Source of the DNA: Thiosulfativibrio sp964601165
GTDB lineage: Bacteria > Pseudomonadota > Gammaproteobacteria > Thiomicrospirales > Thiomicrospiraceae
Direction of reading: 5' to 3'
Assembly: GCA_964601165.1 (NCBI GenBank)
Contig: CAZRMK010000001.1
Location: 1-64,000 of the forward strand
DNA: 64,000 nucleotides
Shown here: in pieces, positions 52,858 to 59,967 of the stretch
Layout: each line of letters opens with the position of its first letter
Numbering within the stretch: position 1 is the stretch's first letter
Notes under the pieces: model-generated
Told to the model about the DNA's origin: nothing
Seen by the model: only the letters and a program-made list of their open reading frames with translations
The model's database searches: none
Translations under genes and position numbers: made by a program

Positions 52858-54164
52858 AAATATCAATTTATGGTTGTGAGTTAAGTGGTCTAGTGACGGC
52901 GGGATCATTGGCACAAGTAGGAAATCAGGTAATGGCGTTACCTGTGGGGATAGTTAAGGTTGAAGACCTTGAAAAAGGGGTTTTACCTAGGGAAGAACCC
53001 GGATTATCGCATTTATTGGCGAGTGAACTTCAAGCAGGGCGTCTAATTTTTGAAGCAGATTGGGAGAAAGGTCTTGTTAATGCTGATATTATTATTTTAA
53101 GCATGCCTTCTTGGAACTCAAAACAAGCAGAAAAAGTGATTAAGCTAGTGGGAGAAAAATCGCAAGATGATGTCTTGGTAGTTAATCAAAGTACCTTACC
53201 GGTTGGTACTGCAGATCGTTTTGAAGCGATGTTAAACTTGGCGTTTGCTGAACGAGGTTTGGTCGCTAAAGCGGTGGTTGTCGCTATGCCAGAGTTTATT
53301 AGTGAAGGCTCTGCAATTGCAGATTTCTTAAAGCCAGACCGTATTGTTTTAGGTTGTAGTGATAAAAATGCAGTGAGGGCGGTTAAAGATTTAATGCGTC
53401 CCTTCAATTATGTTACCGATCAGGTAAAGGTGGTGTCTACTAGGGCGGCAGAATATACCAAGTATGCAGTGAATGCGATATTGGCAACTCGAATTAGTTT
53501 AATTAATGAGTTGGCAAATAATGCCGAGCATTTTAATATAGATATAGAAGAAGTACGCCAAGGTTTAGGGTCTGATCATCGGATAGGCTTTAGTTATCTC
53601 TATGCTGGCTGCGGGTTTGGGGGGCCTAGTTTTGCTGAAGACGTGCAGAGTTTAGTCGCTACCTTGCAGTCTAAGGGTTATGATGCTGATTTATTAACAA
53701 CAGTTTTAGCTAATAATGAATCACAAAAAGAAGTTTTATTTCGTAAGGCGTGGCGATTTTTTAAGCAAGATTTGCGAGGAGTAAAAATTGCTATTTGGGG
53801 ATTATCCTTTAAACCTAATACTGCAACGGTTGATAATGCTCCAAGCCTGAAAACAATTGAAGCTTTAGTTGCACAAGGGGCAGAAGTGATTGCTTATGAC
53901 CCTAAAGGCATGCCGGCTTTTTCTCAATACTGGGGGGATAGAGCTGGGCTGACTTTGGTAAAGGATATGTATCAGTGCATTGAAGGTGTGGACGCTTTGA
54001 TGGTTTTGACCGAGTGGAAGAGTTTTTGGAGTCCAAATTATCAACAGCTATTAGAGAAAATGGCACGCCCTGTTATTTTTGATGGTCGTAATATTTACGA
54101 ACCAAGGGTGATGTCTCAACAAGGCTTTAGATATTTCGGGGTAGGTCGAGGAGAGGTGATTTAA
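52854..54164 (+). CDS. UDP-glucose/GDP-mannose dehydrogenase-family protein lacking catalytic Cys
   Basis: The 436-residue protein clearly belongs to the nucleotide-sugar dehydrogenase family: STLPVGT, MPEFISEGSAIADFLKPDRIVLG, and the Lys203 block AEYTKYAVNAILATRISLINE. Two key motifs are altered. The nucleophile segment, normally GGSCFPKD, reads GGPSFAED (256-263), so Ser259 aligns with the catalytic Cys. The NAD loop, normally GxGYVGL, reads GCELSGL (7-13). Full oxidation to UDP-glucuronate is therefore doubtful. It might be a regulatory or altered-activity paralogue. The coding sequence is intact and lies in an operon with galU and pgi, which argues against simple decay. Confidence 0.85.
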   Translation: MKISIYGCELSGLVTAGSLAQVGNQVMALPVGIVKVEDLEKGVLPREEPGLSHLLASELQAGRLIFEADWEKGLVNADIIILSMPSWNSKQAEKVIKLVGEKSQDDVLVVNQSTLPVGTADRFEAMLNLAFAERGLVAKAVVVAMPEFISEGSAIADFLKPDRIVLGCSDKNAVRAVKDLMRPFNYVTDQVKVVSTRAAEYTKYAVNAILATRISLINELANNAEHFNIDIEEVRQGLGSDHRIGFSYLYAGCGFGGPSFAEDVQSLVATLQSKGYDADLLTTVLANNESQKEVLFRKAWRFFKQDLRGVKIAIWGLSFKPNTATVDNAPSLKTIEALVAQGAEVIAYDPKGMPAFSQYWGDRAGLTLVKDMYQCIEGVDALMVLTEWKSFWSPNYQQLLEKMARPVIFDGRNIYEPRVMSQQGFRYFGVGRGEVI

Positions 54165-54170
54165 TTATGT

Positions 54171-54275
54171 GAGACCTTTGCACGATATGATTCACGGATC
54201 TAGGTTATACCTAAATCCTGCAAGTGCTTGCACACTAATTCTATGATTCTACTTGCGGATTAGGGCAAAGGTCTC
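54171..54275. mobile_element. GAGACC element with nested palindromic-family pieces
   Basis: GAGACCTTTGCA (left) and GCAAAGGTCTC (right) bound 105 bp. Inside lie a CACGGATCTAGGT end, as in the copy at 59783, and a short chimeric B/A element running from ACCTAAATCCTGCAAGTG to CTTGCGGATTAGGG. No flanking duplication was found. It lies between the Ugd-like gene and pssA. Confidence 0.7.
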
Positions 54276-54311
54276 GCAAAGATTTTTTAATTTTTTAAGT
54301 GAGTTTAATTT

Positions 54312-55154
54312 ATGAAGTCCTTTGATAAAGGTATTTATCTTCTTCCAAACTTAATAACTACAGCTGCTTTATTTGCAGGATTTTATGCCGTTATTGCAGG
54401 AATGAATGGTCATTTTGAAATGGGAGCAATTGCTATTTTTGTTGCTATGGTACTTGATGGTTTGGATGGTCGTATTGCTAGAATGACCAACTCTTGTAGT
54501 GCTTTTGGGACGGAATATGATAGCTTGTCTGATATGATTTCGTTTGGTCTAGCGCCAGCTTTACTAATGTATCAGTGGGCTTTGCATGATTTTGGCAAGC
54601 TGGGTTGGCTAATAGCTTTTATTTTTACGGTAGGAGCAGCATTGCGTTTAGCACGTTTTAATACTCAAGTAAGTATGGCAGATAAACGTTACTTTCAAGG
54701 TTTACCTAGTCCAGCAGCCGCAGCCGTTCTAGCTGGTTTTGTATGGATGGTAGAGACGCATGAAATTCAAACAGGTATAGAGTATTATATTGCTTTGCTA
54801 TTAACGCTTGTTACTGGTTTAATGATGGTTAGCAATTTGAGGTTTAGCTCTTTTAAAGCAATAGATTTAAAGGGCAAGGTTCCTTTTGTTACTTTACTGG
54901 TTTTTGTTTTAATTATTGTGGTGGTCACCTTAAGTCCCGCAATTATTTTATTTTTAGCCGTATTGCTTTATATGATTTCAGGGCCAGTGATGACGTTGAT
55001 TAAACTACAGAAAACTAAAAAAAATCGTCAAAAATTACGCACTAAAGGAAAGCTACATTCATCAGAAGAAGCTTATGAAAAAGCTACCGTCTCAGAGGAT
55101 TTAGATACTTCAGAACCACCAACTAAAGAAATAGTTAAATCAGAGAACCCATAA
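54312..55154 (+). CDS. pssA: CDP-diacylglycerol-serine O-phosphatidyltransferase
   Basis: PssA makes phosphatidylserine, the substrate of Psd. The 280-residue membrane protein has the CDP-alcohol phosphotransferase motif DGLDGRIARMTNSCSAFG then YDSLSD near residues 49-77, with its conserved aspartates. Several hydrophobic helices follow, and the C-terminal ~45 residues are charged. The stop codon overlaps the leuA start by one base, a pssA-leuA link seen in other proteobacteria. Confidence 0.93.
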   Translation: MKSFDKGIYLLPNLITTAALFAGFYAVIAGMNGHFEMGAIAIFVAMVLDGLDGRIARMTNSCSAFGTEYDSLSDMISFGLAPALLMYQWALHDFGKLGWLIAFIFTVGAALRLARFNTQVSMADKRYFQGLPSPAAAAVLAGFVWMVETHEIQTGIEYYIALLLTLVTGLMMVSNLRFSSFKAIDLKGKVPFVTLLVFVLIIVVVTLSPAIILFLAVLLYMISGPVMTLIKLQKTKKNRQKLRTKGKLHSSEEAYEKATVSEDLDTSEPPTKEIVKSENP

Positions 55155-56698
55155 TGAAAGATCAATTAATTATATTCGATACTACCTTGCGAGATGGCGA
55201 GCAAAGCCCTGGTGCCTCAATGACCAAGGAAGAAAAAGTTAGAATTGCTAAGCAGTTAGAAAAACTACGAGTTGATGTGATAGAAGCAGGTTTTCCAGCA
55301 GCGAGCGAAGGAGATTTTGAATCGGTTAAGGCAGTTGCTGCTGCGGTAAAAGACAGCACTGTTTGCGGTTTGGCACGGGCAGTAGCAGGCGATATTGACC
55401 GAGCAGGAGAAGCTATTAAGCTGGCTAATTCTGGCAGAATCCATACTTTTATAGCAACTTCTCCTATTCATATGGAAATGAAATTGCGTATGTCGCCAGA
55501 TGAAGTGGTTGAAAAAGCCGTTTGGGCAGTAAAACGAGCTAAAAGATTCACCAATGATGTGGAGTTTTCTCCAGAAGATGCTGGTCGTTCTAACTTAGAT
55601 TTTTTGTGCAGAGTGATTGAGGCGGCTATTGATGCCGGAGCGACGACCATTAACATTCCTGATACAGTTGGTTACAATGTTCCTGAGCAGTTTGGACATT
55701 TGTTTGAGCGTTTGTTAACCAAAATTCCCAATTCAGATAAAGCAGTTTTTTCAGCCCATTGTCACAATGATCTAGGTTTAGCGGTGGCTAATTCTCTAGC
55801 AGCCGTGGCTGCGGGCGCGAGACAGGTTGAATGTACTTTAAATGGTTTGGGTGAGCGTGCAGGGAATGCGGCACTGGAAGAGTTGGTTATGGCAATAGCT
55901 ACTAGGCAAGATGCGTTTGATGTGGAAACTAGAATTAAAACCACAGAAATTTTATCGGCTTCGCGTTTAGTCGCTAATATTACTGGCTTTGCTGTGCAGC
56001 CCAATAAGGCAATTGTGGGAGCAAATGCCTTTGCCCATGAATCTGGAATTCATCAAGATGGCGTATTAAAGCACCGTGAAACCTACGAGATTATGAGAGC
56101 GGAAGATGTTGGTTGGTCTGCTAATAAAATGATTTTAGGCAAACACTCTGGTCGTAATGCCTTTCGCTCTCGTTTGACAGAGTTGGGGGTGGAGTTTGCA
56201 ACAGAGCAGGAGTTAAATGAAGCCTTTATTGCTTTTAAAGCCTTAGCGGATCGCAAGCATGAGATTTATGATGAAGATTTACAAGCCTTAGCTACAGAAG
56301 CGGGTAATTTGCGGGCTGAAAGTGAATGCTATCGTTTAGTGTCTTTGCAAGCAAGAACTGAAACTGGTGAAGAGCCTTTTGCTGAAGTTGTGGTTTGGGT
56401 AAATGGTGCAGAAAAATCGGCAAGCTCAGTGGGTGGCGGAGTGGTAGATGCAACCTTTAAAGCGATTGAATTGATTGTAGGATCTGGTGTGAATTTAGAA
56501 CTATACTCAGTAAGCAATGTAACCAATGGCACGGATTCTCTAGGGGAAACTAGCGTTCGGTTAGAAAAGGGAGGTCGTATTGTTAATGGTCAGGGGTCTG
56601 ATACCGATATTATTATTGCTTCTGCTAAAGCTTATTTAAATGCTCTTAATCGACTAGCAACGGCTGATATGAAAGCTCATCCTCAAGCGTCTGTTTAG
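55154..56698 (+). CDS. leuA: 2-isopropylmalate synthase
   Basis: LeuA condenses acetyl-CoA and 2-oxoisovalerate, the first step of leucine synthesis. The 514-residue protein has FDTTLRDGEQSPGASM at 9-24, the metal-binding HCHNDLGLAVANSLAA near 200, GNAALEELVMA, and the C-terminal leucine-feedback domain (from about 390). It starts immediately at the pssA stop. The other leu genes are about 3.3 kb downstream, so leuA is detached from leuCDB. Confidence 0.96.
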   Translation: MKDQLIIFDTTLRDGEQSPGASMTKEEKVRIAKQLEKLRVDVIEAGFPAASEGDFESVKAVAAAVKDSTVCGLARAVAGDIDRAGEAIKLANSGRIHTFIATSPIHMEMKLRMSPDEVVEKAVWAVKRAKRFTNDVEFSPEDAGRSNLDFLCRVIEAAIDAGATTINIPDTVGYNVPEQFGHLFERLLTKIPNSDKAVFSAHCHNDLGLAVANSLAAVAAGARQVECTLNGLGERAGNAALEELVMAIATRQDAFDVETRIKTTEILSASRLVANITGFAVQPNKAIVGANAFAHESGIHQDGVLKHRETYEIMRAEDVGWSANKMILGKHSGRNAFRSRLTELGVEFATEQELNEAFIAFKALADRKHEIYDEDLQALATEAGNLRAESECYRLVSLQARTETGEEPFAEVVVWVNGAEKSASSVGGGVVDATFKAIELIVGSGVNLELYSVSNVTNGTDSLGETSVRLEKGGRIVNGQGSDTDIIIASAKAYLNALNRLATADMKAHPQASV

Positions 56699-56710
56699 AG
56701 GACTACTTTA

Positions 56711-57262
56711 GTGTCTCATTCCTTCCCTAAATACTCAGAAGATCTCTTGCAGCAAATAGGGGTGCAACCTTGGCAGGGGAAAAAAGATTTTATTTTTAAC
56801 ACAGCTAGCTTGGCTGATTCGCAGATAGAAAAGTTAGAGGGGGTAGAAATAGAAGAATCTAAAAAAAATATTGTATCAGATTCAGTAGATAAGGACTCAA
56901 GGCAAGCAATCTTACCTTTTATTCTTATTGGTGCAGGTCTTGATACCATTTGGCAAAATGAAGAGAAAATTGAGTGGCAATTATTAAAAAATATTTCCAA
57001 GGTTTTTTCTTGGGATTTAGAAAATTTATACTATTATGATAGCCAACACATCATCTCAGAAGAAGCCATTTATGCAACTTTAGATGAGGTGATGGCAATA
57101 GACGTTGACTGGGTGTTATCAATGGATACTGAGTCATTGTTATCTGAGCATTTGAGCGAAGGGTTGCAAATAATTTCCCTACCAGATTTATCACAAATGT
57201 TAGCTGACCCTTATGCGAAAAAAGATTGTTTTTTAACTCTCTCTAAACTGTTTGACAGTTGA
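56711..57262 (+). CDS. holD: Probable DNA polymerase III psi subunit HolD
   Basis: The 183-residue protein starts (GTG) with YSEDLLQQIGVQPWQ, which resembles the psi-subunit start QLQQLGITQW. It ends with SLPDLSQMLADPYAKKDCFL, similar to the C-terminal pattern of E. coli HolD. Position just before rimI is the classical holD-rimI order. Psi links the clamp loader, chi and SSB. The middle is poorly conserved and about 40 residues longer than E. coli HolD. Its TGA stop uses two bases of the following MITE. Confidence 0.75.
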   Translation: MSHSFPKYSEDLLQQIGVQPWQGKKDFIFNTASLADSQIEKLEGVEIEESKKNIVSDSVDKDSRQAILPFILIGAGLDTIWQNEEKIEWQLLKNISKVFSWDLENLYYYDSQHIISEEAIYATLDEVMAIDVDWVLSMDTESLLSEHLSEGLQIISLPDLSQMLADPYAKKDCFLTLSKLFDS

Positions 57263-57420
57263 GACCTTTGCATGAAATAATTACGAGGTAAAAATTAGAT
57301 AGATTTTGCCTTATTTTGCTTAAAAAAAACATGTAATAGCCAGCTATTGCGTGTTTTTTTAAGTGAAATAAGGTGGAATATAGCAATTTTTAACCGTAAT
57401 TTATTTCGTGCAAAGGTCTC
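57261..57420. mobile_element. 160-bp MITE-like element between holD and rimI, GAGACC family
   Basis: GAGACCTTTGCATGAAATAA and its near complement form the ends. A 4-bp AGTT is repeated on both sides (57257-57260, 57421-57424). The centre shares the AATAGC/GCTATT palindrome with the copy at 14071, and the length is the same, but most of the interior differs. The first two bases complete the holD stop and the right end (AAAGG) can serve as the rimI ribosome site. Confidence 0.87.
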
Positions 57421-57426
57421 AGTTAG

Positions 57427-57885
57427 TTGTCTATAACAGAATTTAGTTATATCCGCTTAATGAATGAATCGGATTTAGATTGGGTGCAAAGCGTCGAATC
57501 TATAGCTTATTACTCTCCATGGTCTGAAAAAGGTTTTATTAAAGCCTTAGATGACGGCTTGTCTTATGTTTTTTCTAGTCGTGAAGGAGAATCCCTTGGT
57601 TATGCCTGCTGTATGGCAGTATTGGATGAATTACATTTGTTAAATTTTTGTATTGCTCCCCAGTTTCAAAGAAGGGGTTTAGGGATGCTGGCAATGCAAG
57701 CCCTAGTTGAAAAGTTTAAATTTAGTGACTATTTAGTGATTTTATTAGAGGTTAGGGCTTCCAATCTTGTTGCTATTCATTTGTATCAAAAGTTAGGTTT
57801 TAGAATAGATGGTAAGCGTTTTAATTATTATCCTTGTGAATCTGGAAGAGAAGATGCAATTTTAATGTCTTTAAAACTGTATTAA
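57427..57885 (+). CDS. rimI: Ribosomal protein S18 alanine N-acetyltransferase
   Basis: The 152-residue GNAT protein has LNFCIAPQFQRRGLGMLAM (acetyl-CoA loop), LEVRASNLVAIHLYQKLGF and YYPCESGREDAILM, the RimI-specific end. The start is TTG, preceded by AAAGG inside the MITE terminus; the only nearby ATG (57460) would cut into the conserved first strand (YIRLM). It belongs with holD as in E. coli, but the element now separates them. Confidence 0.92.
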   Translation: MSITEFSYIRLMNESDLDWVQSVESIAYYSPWSEKGFIKALDDGLSYVFSSREGESLGYACCMAVLDELHLLNFCIAPQFQRRGLGMLAMQALVEKFKFSDYLVILLEVRASNLVAIHLYQKLGFRIDGKRFNYYPCESGREDAILMSLKLY

Positions 57886-57937
57886 TTAAATTTTTGGCTT
57901 AAAAGGGCTCCCTAAGAGGTTTCAAAGGAAGAAAGCA

Positions 57938-59083
57938 ATGCAACTGTTTGGAAGGGTTTTAGTTTTGTGGTTAGGCTTGATGGGATCAGGCGTGGCGGTA
58001 GAATTAAAGCTAAATGAGCTTGAGGTTTTGCGTGAGGAAGATAGTTTAACTTTTCAAGAGTTAGTGGTTAGATTGGATAGTGCCGATGTCGTGATTGTTG
58101 GTGAATATCATGGTAATGTTGCTTCTCATGCGTTACAAAAACAAATTTTAACATCTTTATCAGTTTTATCATCTAAGCAGTTGGCAGTAGGGGTGGAATG
58201 GTTGCCTGTAACTTCTCAGGGGGCGATAGATAGTTATTTATCCGGGAAAGTAAATACCTTTAGATTTTTGCAAACCTCTGAATATGTGTTTAATTGGGGG
58301 CATGATTTTAGACCTCTATCGCCAATTTTCAACTACATTAAGAAATCTCATGTCTCTAAAGGCAATGCAATTCCTTTATTGGGGTTGAATGCACCTAGAG
58401 AAATAACCAGAAAAATATCACGTCATGGTTTAGATTCGGTAGATGAAAAGGCTAGAGGTTTGTTTCCAAATCCTTTATATTCTAAATCAGCAAAATATGA
58501 ACAATTCTTGCGAGAATTTTTTACCAGAAGAGGTGCCTCTGAGGATAGGATCGAAAGGATGTTGTTGATTCAAGCTATTTGGGATCAAACCATGGCTAAA
58601 ACCTCTCAAATATTTTTACAAGAGAATCCAAGTTATAAGCTACTAATTTTTACTGGAATGGTGCATGCAGGGAGTGGTCAAGGAATAGAAGACGTGCTTA
58701 GAAGAATGTTGCCAGAGCAGAAGATTGTAACTGTAGGTAGCGGTCAGTTCGATGGCTTTGAGGAACGAGCTTTTGATTATTATGTTTTATTGCCCGAAAT
58801 AAATTCTCCTGCACGACGCAGTCTAGGTATTGAAATTGATGTAACAGCTGGTGGCTTGGTAATTAAAAAGGTGTTGCAGGACTCTATTGCAAAAGAAATA
58901 GGCTTAAAATCAGGCGATAGGCTGTTTCAACTGGGCGAACATGTTTTAAGTAATGCTAGTGATTTAAGAGCTGCTTTGTGGTTAATATCTAATGATGAAC
59001 CTGAAGTATTGCAGTGGGCTCGCACACATAAAATCTTAGACATTGCTTTTGAAAAGCAAGCCACAGTTGTTTTTCAGGAATGA
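57938..59083 (+). CDS. ChaN-like protein with C-terminal PDZ domain
   Basis: The 381-residue protein has a short signal-like N-terminus (to about residue 20). Its ChaN/TIKI-like domain shows DVVIVGEYHGNVASHALQ, GVEWLP, FNWGHDFRPLSPIF and MVHAGSGQGIEDVL. A PDZ domain follows (about 285-365, with GLVIKKVLQDSIAKEIGLKSGDRL). ChaN family proteins bind heme or metals at the envelope, but enzymatic roles are also possible because the fold is shared with erythromycin esterase-type and TIKI proteins. The exact function is unknown. Confidence 0.82.
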   Translation: MQLFGRVLVLWLGLMGSGVAVELKLNELEVLREEDSLTFQELVVRLDSADVVIVGEYHGNVASHALQKQILTSLSVLSSKQLAVGVEWLPVTSQGAIDSYLSGKVNTFRFLQTSEYVFNWGHDFRPLSPIFNYIKKSHVSKGNAIPLLGLNAPREITRKISRHGLDSVDEKARGLFPNPLYSKSAKYEQFLREFFTRRGASEDRIERMLLIQAIWDQTMAKTSQIFLQENPSYKLLIFTGMVHAGSGQGIEDVLRRMLPEQKIVTVGSGQFDGFEERAFDYYVLLPEINSPARRSLGIEIDVTAGGLVIKKVLQDSIAKEIGLKSGDRLFQLGEHVLSNASDLRAALWLISNDEPEVLQWARTHKILDIAFEKQATVVFQE

Positions 59084-59093
59084 AAATTAGAGT

Positions 59094-59735
59094 TTAATCA
59101 ACCCCTAATATTTTGTGAGTTTGTATGCTTATTTTCCACTGAGGGTGTTGTAGGCAATAGTCTAGACAAGCGTTTAAGTTGGTGTGAGTTGATTTAGGTT
59201 CTTGGGTGTCAAGCGGCTGTAAGTAAAAATGTTCAAAATTTAAATCAGCAAATTGTTTAGGATGATTTTTTTCTTGTGGATAAACTAATTTAAGTTCGTG
59301 ACCAGTATGTACAATTATCTTGGCATCGGCTTTTGGACTAACGCAAATCCAGTCAATGTTGTTTGGGGGTGATTTAGTACCATTGGTTTCTACGGCTATT
59401 TCAAACCTGTGATGATGTAATGTGTCTATTAAGTTTTGATCAACTTGTAGCAAGGGTTCGCCACCAGTTAATACTACAAATGGGGCAATGCTAGTTTTTG
59501 GCCAAAAGTTTAGTAGGTGCTGTGCTAGTGCTTTTGCGGTTTTAAAGCTACCACCGTTTTGACCATCTGTGCCAATAAAGTCGGTGTCACAAAATTGACA
59601 AACAGAGTTTACTCTGTCTTCTTCGCGCCCTGTCCAAAGATTGCACTGGGTGAGTCGGCAAAAGATAGCTGGTCGCCCTGAATGAAACCCTTCTCCTTGA
59701 ACAGAATAAAAGACCTCTTTTACTCGGTATCCCAT
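59094..59735 (-). CDS. queE: 7-carboxy-7-deazaguanine synthase
   Basis: QueE is a radical SAM enzyme that contracts the ring of carboxytetrahydropterin in queuosine synthesis. The 213-residue protein has YSVQGEGFHSGRPAIFCRL and the 4Fe-4S cluster cysteines in an extended spacing: Cys31, then CQFCDTDF after a 14-residue insert, as in the gammaproteobacterial form. VVLTGGEPLLQ and the VCVSPK-like segment follow. No queC or queD is in the window. Confidence 0.93.
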   Translation of the reverse strand: MGYRVKEVFYSVQGEGFHSGRPAIFCRLTQCNLWTGREEDRVNSVCQFCDTDFIGTDGQNGGSFKTAKALAQHLLNFWPKTSIAPFVVLTGGEPLLQVDQNLIDTLHHHRFEIAVETNGTKSPPNNIDWICVSPKADAKIIVHTGHELKLVYPQEKNHPKQFADLNFEHFYLQPLDTQEPKSTHTNLNACLDYCLQHPQWKISIQTHKILGVD

Positions 59736-59782
59736 GATTTCCCTTTCTGAGAATGTTATAATTTTTTGTTAGTTAAGATTTA

Positions 59783-59946
59783 ACCTGAATCCGTGACGTT
59801 AATGCGGACAACAGGACGCAAGGATATTGGTTTAGCACGGGATTTAAAAAATATTAGCTTCTCCCTTAGGTTAAGCGGGTATTTTTTAAACCTGTGATGA
59901 ATCAATAGATTGTGTCCTGTGCCGTAGTAATGTCACGGATTTAGCT
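59783..59946. repeat. ~164-bp palindromic element, divergent interior
   Basis: ACCTGAATCCGTGACGTTAA at the left faces GTCACGGATTTAGCT at the right, and inner segments ACAGGAC and GTCCTGT also pair. The length and the ACCT.AATCC start fit the 163-bp family, but the interior is unrelated. It lies between queE and leuC, in the leuC leader. Confidence 0.72.
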
Positions 59947-59967
59947 CTAAGGTTGGGATTATAGCAA

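Noticed and set aside
59947..59967. Leucine leader peptide or attenuator before leuC
   Set aside because: No short Leu-rich frame with a terminator hairpin was found; the leader is filled by the palindromic element.
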